From the NCBI GenBank assembly GCA_937125225.1, contig CAKZLE010000004.1, forward strand, positions 62,001 to 126,000: 64,000 nt of DNA, given 5' to 3'. This stretch comes from an uncultured Spirochaetia bacterium. GTDB lineage: Bacteria; Spirochaetota; Spirochaetia; CAKZLE01. The first letter of the stretch is position 1. Each line of letters begins with the position of its first letter. The notes beneath the pieces were generated by a model. It was given only the letters and a program-made list of their open reading frames with translations. It made no database searches and was not told where the DNA came from. Positions 10,553 through 20,394 of the stretch are shown piece after piece. The translations under genes were made by a program, and so were the position numbers.

Positions 10553-11272
10553 AAAGAGGAGCTTACTCAAAGCTAGTATGCCCCTTCCCACTCTCATCAA
10601 GGTCGTTACACCACTAGATATCATAAAGATGTGACATGGACTCCTGAAGATAGCACAGACTTTCAGAGTCACGAGAAGTGATCTTGATACCAGACTTAGT
10701 GAGTGTCTCATGTGAAGATCCTATTCAGCCCCATTCTCTTACCTGTCTCATCTCTCTGTTATCATGAGAATCTTTGAGAAGTATTCAAGTGAGAGGATAC
10801 GCAATACACTCAAGAAGGTAAATGTGGTGAAGCTCGATAGCAAGATATCAAGACTACAAATTCGATCAGGTATCACAAAGACTCATAAAAGTGGATGTGA
10901 AACTAGATTCGGGTAGAATGTATCCACGAAGTATGCGATCAAGAACAGGTTGGCGAAACGACGGAACCTAACTGACTCTCTTCATGAACAAGCTTTTGAG
11001 ACTCCTTTCTCTATCATAACTACACAATAGGTTATTTCCTCTGTTACGTCTTGGTCATGATAGACCATGAATCCTACGGAGTTTAAAGGAATCTTTGATC
11101 AAAACTCATGAAAGATGAAAAATTCTTCGTTCTTATTGTGTGTAGTGTTGACTAATATATAAAAGTTTAGTAAATACTATAATATATGTTTTATAGTGAA
11201 TACTAAAATAAATTAAAACAGGTGGACGAACATGTGCCAATGATTGGTACCAATCCATCAGGAGAGAAAGAG

Positions 11273-12619
11273 ATGAAGAAGAGATCAATAGTTAAAGCAA
11301 TCTTAGCTGCCGTTATGATCATCATGATCGGTGCAGTAATCGTATTATTCGGGTTCTTTTCCAGTGAGGAGAGGAATCTCATGTTGTTTATGATGACAAA
11401 TGGATCAAGTTCTGAGAATCAGCTGGAGTACCAGGTCATTGAAAGAAATGAATCGGCACCGGCTCCGACATCCTTTGAACCGGTAACAGCGGAGACGAGT
11501 GATGATGATCACAACATCAACATCACCGTGATCACTGAGATGGTGCAGAATGAGAACTCCAAGATGCTCAAGCAGGCAACGGTACAACCAAATGGGGCAG
11601 GAGAATATCTAGGGTGGCAGTTACTTGCCGATGAGGGTTTCGAGGACGGGGTGAATACCTTCGGTCCATCTCCACTCAGTTATCTGACGACTGGAGCAGC
11701 GACGAACCTCCATACACAGATTCTTCGGGTAGCTGAAGTGATGGATCTAGAGCTTGATGATGTGAAGGTCGAAGTCCTAGACAAATTTCACTGGGAAGAT
11801 ATGATGTCAGATGGTGGAGCAGGTTATCTCGGAGAGACCTATACGAATATCATCATCGAGAGTAGTGAGTCAGAAGAGTCCATCTCTGAGTTGACACGAA
11901 TCGCTCTGAATGCCTGGACTGCTGGAGAGGCTTTCGGGAATGAGACGACTATCGTACCTTCTTTGGTTGTCAATGGTGACCATTGGGATGACTATCGTGC
12001 TGTTCCTGGCACCTCTCTATCTGATGAATCCTATGAAGAGGGACTGATCCTGACACAGATCATAGATGAACCGAAACCCTCACAATACTTTGAACAGGTG
12101 ATAGAAGAGGATAGCGATATGTCCTTCAATGCTATCTCGAACCTGGTCTTTGAGATCCTCGCGATATCTGAATCTGCAGATGATCCTGAAGACCCATACC
12201 TGAAGAAGGTCACGGTCTCTTTCAATACTACTGAATCAGAGACGTGGGTACTCTACTCAGATGAGTTCGATGGAACTGATGAAGTCCCCAAAGCTCCAAC
12301 CTCTCTGGAATATCTGACAGCCGGTACTGCGTTATGTCTGACTTCCCAGACGACTCTTGTCAGTGCGATGATGAACCTTGATTATACAGACTTCCGTGTT
12401 GAGCAGCAGATTGACTACAGAGAGGAGGATGTTAATTCTCTGGAGATGGCAGGGTATGCAGATACCGTCTATTCGAACGTGATCATAGAATCAGATGAAT
12501 CTCAGGGAAGGTTGAATGAGTTCTTCGAGAAGTCATTAGCACTCTGTTTTGCAGGGGAGGCCTTCAAAGGTGCAACAAATATGTATACTAGCTGTTATCT
12601 GAATGGTAGCGAACTCTAG
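11273..12619 (+). CDS. Membrane-anchored protein with tandem OsmC/Ohr-like domains
   Basis: ORF 11222-12619; likely start MKKRSIVKAILAAVMIIMIGAVIVLFGFF at 11273 after AGGAGAGAAAG. Two OsmC-like repeats: SPLSYLTTGAATNLHTQ...ALNAWTAGEAF and TSLEYLTAGTALCLTSQ...SLALCFAGEAF. Confidence 0.7.
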   Translation: MKKRSIVKAILAAVMIIMIGAVIVLFGFFSSEERNLMLFMMTNGSSSENQLEYQVIERNESAPAPTSFEPVTAETSDDDHNINITVITEMVQNENSKMLKQATVQPNGAGEYLGWQLLADEGFEDGVNTFGPSPLSYLTTGAATNLHTQILRVAEVMDLELDDVKVEVLDKFHWEDMMSDGGAGYLGETYTNIIIESSESEESISELTRIALNAWTAGEAFGNETTIVPSLVVNGDHWDDYRAVPGTSLSDESYEEGLILTQIIDEPKPSQYFEQVIEEDSDMSFNAISNLVFEILAISESADDPEDPYLKKVTVSFNTTESETWVLYSDEFDGTDEVPKAPTSLEYLTAGTALCLTSQTTLVSAMMNLDYTDFRVEQQIDYREEDVNSLEMAGYADTVYSNVIIESDESQGRLNEFFEKSLALCFAGEAFKGATNMYTSCYLNGSEL

Positions 12620-12629
12620 TAGGAAGGTC

Positions 12630-12690
12630 AGATCCTCTTAGGAGGATCTTATTTAAATATCAGACCCGGTTTTCATTGACCGGGTTTACT
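12630..12690 (+). terminator. Two consecutive hairpins after the OsmC-like gene
   Basis: AGATCCTC-TTAG-GAGGATCT (12630-12649) and ACCCGGT-N8-ACCGGGT (12664-12685). Confidence 0.7.
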
Positions 12691-12764
12691 ATAGATTTTT
12701 TATATCTTAAAGCATTAGAATAGTGTTAGTAAGATTAACTAGCTAGATTGTGAGGTAGCTGAAC

Positions 12765-13334
12765 ATGGCAAAAGAAGAGACGAGGAATAAGATCCTGAGT
12801 GCAGCAGAGAAACTGTTCTCTAGAGATGGTTTTGACGGTGTTCCGACAAAGAAGATCGCCGATGAGGCGGGAATCACGGAGATGACGCTGTTCAATCATT
12901 TCGCTAAGAAGAAGATGCTCTATAAGACTGTGGTAAAAGAGCGATACCTTGCCATTGAGATCAAATCGATACTCGCAGAGTTGACCTATGATGATCTTGA
13001 ACAGGACCTCAATAAAGTCGCTGAAGTGCTGATCGGGAACTTTATGGATAATAAAATGATCCTGATGATGAGATTGAAGGAGAAACAGAGTTTTCAGGAT
13101 GATGAGGTCTTCAGTCTTGAAAAGGACCCGATACTCACACAACTACTACCTGTCTTTGAGACCTATGAGAAAAAGGGTGTTATCAATGGGCAGAGTGAGA
13201 AGGTCGCGTTGCTGTTCATGGCTACATTCAAAGGTCTCTGTCATATCTGTCTCTTGGAGAATAAGAGTTTAGAGGCCATCAAGGCTCTCATCCAAGACTA
13301 TGTGGGAACCTTTTGTCATGGAGTGATCAAATAA
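12765..13334 (+). CDS. TetR-family transcriptional regulator
   Basis: N-terminal HTH: ILSAAEKLFSRDGFDGVPTKKIADEAGITEMTLFNHFAKKKMLYKTV. Confidence 0.92.
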   Translation: MAKEETRNKILSAAEKLFSRDGFDGVPTKKIADEAGITEMTLFNHFAKKKMLYKTVVKERYLAIEIKSILAELTYDDLEQDLNKVAEVLIGNFMDNKMILMMRLKEKQSFQDDEVFSLEKDPILTQLLPVFETYEKKGVINGQSEKVALLFMATFKGLCHICLLENKSLEAIKALIQDYVGTFCHGVIK

Positions 13335-13462
13335 CCAGATAGTGAATAGGGTACTTGATCCGTAGCATCTTGTTACTGGATTTTACGTGAACTATCTTTA
13401 GATATGATTAGTATCTTGAAGTTCGAGTCTTCTTTCGGGCAAAAGTTCATTCTTTCAGAGAT

Positions 13463-13942
13463 TCAGTCTACACTCTCTACAGGAGTTTTACTGATCACCG
13501 CCTCAGTCTCAATTGATTGCTCTCTCTTTGCTAGATCGTTCGTATCAAGAGTCTTACCGAAGACTATGAATCGATCATAGATATACTCTGTGACAAAATT
13601 GAGAATCATATTGATGACCGTAACAAGATAAGCATTCCAGAGAAGTGTCTCTACGAGGTGTTCTCCCATGAGGGTAGTCACCGGTGTGAATACTAAATAG
13701 AACCCAAGGATCTTCATCATTGCGACGGGGATATTGTTAGCAGACTTGAAGGTGAATCTACGATTCAGGGTGAAATTCCATATTACTGATAACAGTAGGG
13801 CAATAAGATAGGATGGCCAATAGTTCCAAGTGGTTAGTTCCTTCAAGAGGCTGAAGCTGACGATCTCTATGAGCCCTGCACTTATAGAGAAGAGTAAAAA
13901 CTTGATCGATCGTAATAACTCTGCATTCTTTTCGCTTCCCAT
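13463..13942 (-). CDS. GtrA-like family membrane protein
   Basis: Four TM segments; motif YLIALLLSVIWNFTLNRRFTFKS. Confidence 0.85.
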   Translation of the reverse strand: MGSEKNAELLRSIKFLLFSISAGLIEIVSFSLLKELTTWNYWPSYLIALLLSVIWNFTLNRRFTFKSANNIPVAMMKILGFYLVFTPVTTLMGEHLVETLLWNAYLVTVINMILNFVTEYIYDRFIVFGKTLDTNDLAKREQSIETEAVISKTPVESVD

Positions 13943-14198
13943 GATCTACCTTCCTGAAATCTCTAGATACTAGCAACTTTTTACAGAGTATAGCATGAAC
14001 TCTTTGAAAGTTCTTTAGGGAATATCAAATCTGCAGAATACTGCTTCTGCAGATTAGTATTAGCTCTACTCATATCCTAAGAATCAAACACTTTCATTTA
14101 TGTTAACATTACCACCTCTATACATAATATCTACACATTTGATCTGTATAGTACACATAACAGATTAACTGACAGATAAAAGCGCAAGGAGCATTCAG

Positions 14199-15692
14199 AT
14201 GAAGAGAAGAGTTTCGATGATGATCATAGCTACCCTGATGGGCGTGATCCTGTTATTCGCCGGTTGCCAGGCGACCGGATTACAGGAAAGTTCGACAGAT
14301 ACCACTGAGGCGAAGACCTCTGATGTTCCCCAAGTGAGTTTTGTGATCACTGACACCCTGCAGTCAAAATGTTTTGACAATGAGGGGAATATCATAGAGG
14401 CGCCAGAGGCTGGTGAGCTCTACTATGGACAGGATGCCCAGTATGATGGGATTCAACCTTCCTATACTGATAATGGGGACGGGACTGTAACCGATGACCA
14501 TACCGGATTGATGTGGCAGCAGACTCCGGAGGCTGAGAAGATGACCTATGATGAGGCAATCGATTATGTTGAGAATCTGGAGATCGGTGGTTATTCCGAT
14601 TGGAGATTACCAACTATACAGGAGTCTATGTCTATCGCTATGTTAGATGGAAAGCTCTCAGATGATATTCCCTATATTGATACTGATTACTTCGACTTCT
14701 TCTACACAGAGGGCGAGAAGAAATATACCGGTTCCTACTGGACTAGCACAGTCTGTAAGATGCCTGCTACTAATGACTATGAAGAGATGGAGAAGAACTA
14801 TGGTTTCAACTGGGCTGATGGGCACCTGAAATCCTATGGAGATGGATATACTATCGATGGTGAACCTACTGGATTCTCGATCCCTGCAGGAGTCAGAGCT
14901 GTTCGAGGTGAAGAGGGCGTCTATGGAGTCAATGATTACCAGGATAATGGTGATGGGACTGTCACTGATAATGCTACCTCTCTTATGTGGACAGCTCAGG
15001 ATAGTGGTGCAGTCACAGATGCTGGAACGATCCTGACCGAGGCTGATGAGGACTTCGGACTCGGACGTACCTGGACTGATACCCTAAAATGGGTAGAGGC
15101 TATGAACGAGGCTCAATATCTTGGATACAGTGATTGGAGACTACCGAATGTCAAAGAGCTGATCAGTCTTGTAGAGTATGAGATGACTACCATCCCGGCG
15201 ATCGATACTGACTATTTCTCCTTGAGTAGACCTGATTGCTTCATCTGGACCAATACTACCTGTGGTGATTTCCCAGAGATGGCCGATTATATCGCCTTCG
15301 GAAAGGGGTATGGGATCAATCTTGTACCTGATGATCTGCCTACAGGTACACCACCAGAAGATGGCGAGTTATCAGCAGATGATGAACAGCAGATGGGACC
15401 TCCTCCAACAGAGACTGAAGATACTGCAACAGAGGCCTCTGAGAGTGATGGAGAATTCGTCGATGTCCATGGGCCTGGATGTATGAGAGCTGACTATAAA
15501 GATACCAATGGTGTTGTTTCACAGGCCCCTGAGGCTTCAAAAGAGTTCTGGGAAGAGCTGTATGGTGAAGACTATCCCTATGAATGGGATGCTTCGAACA
15601 CCATCTCTGAGAGTGACCTGACCAATTCAGAGAATGCTGCAGACTATATCGTGATCTATAATTATGCCCTACTTGTAAGAGATGCACAGTAG
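14199..15692 (+). CDS. Lipoprotein with tandem DUF1566 (Lcl C-terminal) domains
   Basis: Lipobox LLFAGC; repeated DNGDGTVTD...LMW...GYSDWRLP motifs. Confidence 0.87.
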   Translation: MKRRVSMMIIATLMGVILLFAGCQATGLQESSTDTTEAKTSDVPQVSFVITDTLQSKCFDNEGNIIEAPEAGELYYGQDAQYDGIQPSYTDNGDGTVTDDHTGLMWQQTPEAEKMTYDEAIDYVENLEIGGYSDWRLPTIQESMSIAMLDGKLSDDIPYIDTDYFDFFYTEGEKKYTGSYWTSTVCKMPATNDYEEMEKNYGFNWADGHLKSYGDGYTIDGEPTGFSIPAGVRAVRGEEGVYGVNDYQDNGDGTVTDNATSLMWTAQDSGAVTDAGTILTEADEDFGLGRTWTDTLKWVEAMNEAQYLGYSDWRLPNVKELISLVEYEMTTIPAIDTDYFSLSRPDCFIWTNTTCGDFPEMADYIAFGKGYGINLVPDDLPTGTPPEDGELSADDEQQMGPPPTETEDTATEASESDGEFVDVHGPGCMRADYKDTNGVVSQAPEASKEFWEELYGEDYPYEWDASNTISESDLTNSENAADYIVIYNYALLVRDAQ

Positions 15693-15776
15693 AGATAGAA
15701 GAAGATGAGTATGAGTAAGAGTTAAGTCTCTGTCTGCTAGTTTGTGTATGCAAGCTAGCAGTTTTGTCTTATACTT

Positions 15777-16487
15777 TTGATGAGCACGGTTGTAGGAGAG
15801 AAAGCAGTGAACTATCGTATACTTGTTGTAGAAGATAATCCTGAGATCAGTAGAATAGTCTGTAAATATCTTGATACGAAGGATTACAGCTGGTCTCTTG
15901 CAGAGAATGGGCTCGATGCTCTTGAGCTCTTCAATGAGCAGGATTACCATCTAGTACTGCTAGATATCATGCTCCCCGATATCACCGGATTCACTATTAT
16001 CGAGCGGATTCGAGAGGTCTCTCAGGTTCCGGTACTCTTTGTGACCGCTAAAGAGCTTGAAGAGGATCGGTTGAAAGGGTTCGATCTCGGGGCAGATGAT
16101 TATATCGTAAAACCCTTCAGCCCGAGAGAACTGATCTGTCGCATCCAGGTGATCTTAAAACGGGTTTATAAAGAGAATGAAGAACCTCTTCGATATCATG
16201 AACTCTCTCTTGATCCCAAGACGATGAAAGCGAGTCTGAAGGATCGTCTTCTCGATCTTACCACCACGGAATTCAAGATCCTGAATACCTTCCTTCGGTA
16301 TAGTGAACAGGTACTATCGAGAGAACAGCTTATCAACCTCTCTTTCGGTAATGGCTATGAGGCTTTTGACAGGAACATTGATACCTATGTGAAGAAACTC
16401 AGGCAGAAACTCGAGGATGACCCAAAGCATCCAAGATTCATCCATACAAAATATGGTGCGGGTTATATCCTTCAGGAGGAGTTATGA
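15777..16487 (+). CDS. OmpR-family response regulator
   Basis: REC domain (VVEDNPEISRI, LLDIMLPDITGF, KPFSPREL) plus winged-helix C-terminus. Confidence 0.93.
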   Translation: MMSTVVGEKAVNYRILVVEDNPEISRIVCKYLDTKDYSWSLAENGLDALELFNEQDYHLVLLDIMLPDITGFTIIERIREVSQVPVLFVTAKELEEDRLKGFDLGADDYIVKPFSPRELICRIQVILKRVYKENEEPLRYHELSLDPKTMKASLKDRLLDLTTTEFKILNTFLRYSEQVLSREQLINLSFGNGYEAFDRNIDTYVKKLRQKLEDDPKHPRFIHTKYGAGYILQEEL

Positions 16488-17875
16488 CTATACGTCGAAT
16501 GACGCACATCCTCCTCCTCTCTACGACCATATTCTCCGCAGCCCTCATGGCTCTATTCCTGACAGTCCTCACTGATGCGGCTCAGCGGGAGATCACCCTT
16601 GAGGAGTATGACAATACTATTATCGAGTTTCAGATGATGGTGAGCTCTATTCTTGAAGAGGATCCTGAGTATCTTCCAACCATCTTTCCCCTCTTAGTGA
16701 GACAACCGATCCAAAGAGCTGTCGTCTTTGATCTGAAGGGCGAGGTCCTTGCAGAAGAACATGATAACCGTGTTCATATCATAGAGAATGGTCAGGAGTT
16801 CCTGCATGTGGGACCCAATGCCCCGCCTATGGTACCAAATGATCAGATCGATAGCTTTACCTATACGCTTACCTCACAAGAGGATGAACCTCTAGGGACG
16901 CTCGTAGTAGAACGGAGAATACTTGCTCGTGTGCCCTTTTTCAACAGGGTGTTCGATTCATCCCTGTTCAAGAACTTCCTGATTGCCCTCATCCCCGCTT
17001 TCATGGTCTCGATCCTACTGGGATTCTGGTTCAGCAAGACGCTGAGCAGGTCTCTCAAAGGTACTGCTGTGTATGCACAGAATCTCCAACAGGGAAGAGG
17101 GGCTATCTCTATTGATGATATCTCAACTTCAATAGCAGAGATCTCTACGATTCAGGACAGCCTTGTCAATCTAGATAACAGGCTCAAGATAAAACAAAAG
17201 AGTCGTAAGACCCTCATTGATAATATGGTACACCAGACGAGGACTCCTCTGACTATCTTGAAATCCCATCTTGAAGGTATCGAAGATGGAATCATGAATC
17301 TGGATGCAGATGAGCTGAAGATTCTCTATACTCAGATAGATAATATCACCGAAGTCATAGCGAATATGAGCGGAATGATAGATGCAGCAAAAGAGATCGT
17401 CGATCTTTCGATTGAGGAGATCTCGATACCTGCTCTTCTGCAGAAGGTCTCAGCAGGCTTCTCCTCTCAGTTCTCAAAGAAGGATCTTGCTCTGAGTGTA
17501 CAGCAGGATCCCCCCATCACGATCATCTCTGATAGATTCCTCCTGTCTCAGATCCTCTATAACCTTTTGAGTAATGCACAGAAGTACTCTAATGCTGAAG
17601 GCGAAGTTTCTATCCGATATACTAAGAAGGAGGATTCTCTTTTGATCAGAATCTCTGATACCGGTATTGGTATCAGAAAAGAGAGGCTCCCCAATATCTT
17701 TGATGCCTATTACCGGGCATATTCCTCTCAAGAGGTAAACGGAGAGGGGTTGGGTCTCTTTATCGTGAAAGAGAATATGATACTACTAGATGGAACGATC
17801 TCTGTGGAGTCAGATGAGGGGATAGGAACAGTCTTCACTCTAGAATTACCTCTCGTGAGAGAGATCGATCCATGA
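16484..17875 (+). CDS. Sensor histidine kinase
   Basis: Overlaps the RR gene by 4 nt; DHp-like VHQTRTPLTILKSHLEG; HATPase motifs NAQKY, DTGIGI, GEGLGLFI. Confidence 0.9.
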   Translation: MTIRRMTHILLLSTTIFSAALMALFLTVLTDAAQREITLEEYDNTIIEFQMMVSSILEEDPEYLPTIFPLLVRQPIQRAVVFDLKGEVLAEEHDNRVHIIENGQEFLHVGPNAPPMVPNDQIDSFTYTLTSQEDEPLGTLVVERRILARVPFFNRVFDSSLFKNFLIALIPAFMVSILLGFWFSKTLSRSLKGTAVYAQNLQQGRGAISIDDISTSIAEISTIQDSLVNLDNRLKIKQKSRKTLIDNMVHQTRTPLTILKSHLEGIEDGIMNLDADELKILYTQIDNITEVIANMSGMIDAAKEIVDLSIEEISIPALLQKVSAGFSSQFSKKDLALSVQQDPPITIISDRFLLSQILYNLLSNAQKYSNAEGEVSIRYTKKEDSLLIRISDTGIGIRKERLPNIFDAYYRAYSSQEVNGEGLGLFIVKENMILLDGTISVESDEGIGTVFTLELPLVREIDP

Positions 17876-17907
17876 AAGAATGAAGACTTCTTAGATAAAT
17901 AGGATTG

Positions 17908-18159
17908 CTAGAGGACAAGTATCGTTGTGATAGCACCTATTGCAAGTCCTACACAGGCATAAATACCTGCATACATGGATTCATTGAGAGAATCAGCGGC
18001 TTCTGGCTGTCTTGCTATTGATTCAACTGTGGAAGCGACTAACATCTCGATCCCTGCTGCAGCACCAGAGATCGCAAGACCTATTCCGATGTTCTTACCG
18101 AGATTATCCAACTCTTTATTGACACGATCGAGATCCTGTTGACCAAGACCCTCAGCCAT
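17908..18159 (-). CDS. F-type ATP synthase c-subunit-like proteolipid (orphan); true N-terminus probably further upstream (to about 18213)
   Basis: GIGLAISGAAAGIEMLVASTVESIARQPEAADSL matches the c-subunit helix 1 / polar loop (ARQPEA), followed by a hydrophobic second helix. No other atp gene in the window. Confidence 0.65.
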   Translation of the reverse strand: MAEGLGQQDLDRVNKELDNLGKNIGIGLAISGAAAGIEMLVASTVESIARQPEAADSLNESMYAGIYACVGLAIGAITTILVL

Positions 18160-18364
18160 GAGAGGTGTGACGCAGAAAACTAAGACAAATAGAATGCAAG
18201 TGAGCTTTTTTAAGGATGTACTCCTAAAAATTGTATATAAAGCGTCTTAGTGGAACACAGTTTATCTTCGTTATGTGAAATAGTTACTTCTCTTATCAAA
18301 CATGAATTCCTGTGGTAAGATTCAATGAGAGAATCCTATTGATCAAGAAATCGAGGTATGAAAG

Positions 18365-19000
18365 ATGACACCATTAGCACAAGCATATGAGAATAAAGCA
18401 AAGACCATAATCAAAGCATTAGAGAGGGGTAATATGGAAGGAACCTATTTCTCTACTAAGGAAGAAGCCAAAGCTTATGCTCTTCAGTTGATCCCTGACG
18501 GGTCGGTCATCTCTTGGGGGGGCTCTATGACCGTAGATACTCTTGGTATCAAGGAGTCTCTGAGAAATCGAGAGGTGACTTGTCTCGATCGTGAGAAGGC
18601 AACCTCACTAGAGGAGACGAAAGAGATCTATCGGAGGGCTTTCGGAGCCGACTACTTCTTGATGAGTTCCAATGCGATCACCATGGATGGGAAACTCATC
18701 AACATCGATGCAACCGGTAACCGGGTAGCTGCCCTAATCTTCGGACCTGAGCATGTGCTTGTGTTCGTTGGGATGAACAAGGTCGTGACAGATGAACGGG
18801 AGGGAATCAGCAGGGTCCATAATATTGCATCTCCCCCTAATGTGAATCGTATAGGTCTTAAGACTCCCTGTTCGACAACAGGCTTCTGTCATGACTGTCA
18901 TAGCGAAGGGTGCATCTGTTGCAATACCGTCATCACGAGACATAGCCGACAGAAAGGCAGGATACAGGTCCTTCTCATCGGGGAGAGTCTCGGCTTCTAA
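18365..19000 (+). CDS. LUD-domain (LutC/YkgG-like) protein
   Basis: DGSVISWGGSMTVDTLGI, GADYFLMSSNAITMDGKLINIDATGNRVAALIFGP. Confidence 0.85.
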   Translation: MTPLAQAYENKAKTIIKALERGNMEGTYFSTKEEAKAYALQLIPDGSVISWGGSMTVDTLGIKESLRNREVTCLDREKATSLEETKEIYRRAFGADYFLMSSNAITMDGKLINIDATGNRVAALIFGPEHVLVFVGMNKVVTDEREGISRVHNIASPPNVNRIGLKTPCSTTGFCHDCHSEGCICCNTVITRHSRQKGRIQVLLIGESLGF

Positions 19001-19254
19001 GAGGGTCTAGAAAATTCATTTAGATCACTGCTATGAGATAGTACGATTTTTCATAGCAAATATTCCTCATTCATGATGTTATCAAAGGTGGCTATCGGCC
19101 ATCCCCACAATAAGTTCAACGATGTTCAAATGATAGGGAACGATAATAGGATCTTCCTCGTAGTTCTCCTTTTTTTAGCTATGAATCTATGTGAAAGGGG
19201 CTATACTGATAATCAGTGAATCAATCCTTTTTGAAGGCACTAGAGGGGAGAGAT

Positions 19255-20034
19255 ATGACAAAGACGATCCTGTATTTTAGTCCCACTGGTAATGTACGAT
19301 ATGTAGCACAATCACTTGCAGATGCACTTCATATGGGAAAAGATGTCCCCATTGCCATTGAAAAGACACCATATGAGAAACTCGGAGGTAATGAACATCT
19401 TATCATCCTATTCTCCATTCATGGGTTCAACCCTCCAAGAACCGTAAAACGATTCATCAAAGAGATGCCAGAAGGCCTTTGTGATTCTATCTCCCTGTTA
19501 GCTGTAGGTTGTGCAGAAGCCTGGGTGAATGAGGCTGTGAATACAGACCTGCGTAAGTTCTTGGAAAGTAAAGGGTATCAGATCCTTATCGATAGAGTTC
19601 TTGCTATGCCTTTGACTTTAGTTTCTGCCTTTTCCCTTGAGACGGGATCTGAGCTTATCGTAGCTATGAGAGAGAAGATCGATATTATCGCAGAGGAGAT
19701 CGAGAGTCTGACCGTGATGAAACCGAAGATCCGTAGAAGGTCAAAGCTGATCCATACGTTTGGAAAAGTCGAGGATCCGGCTTCACGGTTATTTGGATTG
19801 GAATTACATACGAGTGATGCCTGCATACACTGTGATCTCTGTATCAAAGAATGTCCTGAGAAGAATATCCACTATAATAGAAAAGAGAGACCGGTATTCG
19901 GCTTACGCTGTATCATGTGTCTGCGCTGTGTTTATAGCTGTCCAGTCAAGGCGATATCTCCAAGAATCGCTAAGTTCATCCCGATCAAAGGGGGCTATTC
20001 CCTGACAAGATATCTTCTAGCATCTCGAAGGTAA
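19255..20034 (+). CDS. EFR1-type protein: flavodoxin-like N-terminus plus two 4Fe-4S motifs
   Basis: MTKTILYFSPTGNVRYVAQ; CIHCDLCIKECP and CIMCLRCVYSCP. Confidence 0.85.
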   Translation: MTKTILYFSPTGNVRYVAQSLADALHMGKDVPIAIEKTPYEKLGGNEHLIILFSIHGFNPPRTVKRFIKEMPEGLCDSISLLAVGCAEAWVNEAVNTDLRKFLESKGYQILIDRVLAMPLTLVSAFSLETGSELIVAMREKIDIIAEEIESLTVMKPKIRRRSKLIHTFGKVEDPASRLFGLELHTSDACIHCDLCIKECPEKNIHYNRKERPVFGLRCIMCLRCVYSCPVKAISPRIAKFIPIKGGYSLTRYLLASRR

Positions 20035-20394
20035 GACCTTTCAAACATCGAGTTTTCGAGATCTATGAAGCAAAACGATAGGTGTATCAAGTGTTTGAAA
20101 CTATAATATCGATAGCACCCTGCAATTATTAGAAAGTTGTAGTAAAGATGTAGTAGTAATCACGTATTTAGCCTTGAGTTATGTGGATATTCACCGTAAG
20201 ATGCCTGTATATTTGATACTATCGAATAGATTGGATGTAAATGCTTTGATGCTCATGAGGCTCCTCTGTTCTCCCCCCACGTGCTGCGGGATGAAAAATT
20301 GCTTCAAGACGATTCTGTTACCTGCGGGTAGCGGTCATGATCAGGGCATATGCTAGAACAATTGGTGTGTATGCACGGAACAAGGAGAAAATAG

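Noticed and set aside
15340-15753. 137-aa antisense ORF opposite the DUF1566 gene
   Set aside because: His/Ser/Gln-rich shadow translation.
20174-20356. 60-aa ORF upstream of mtnA
   Set aside because: No recognisable domain and no good ribosome-binding site. I also looked for a SAM-I or similar riboswitch and could not identify conserved elements by eye.
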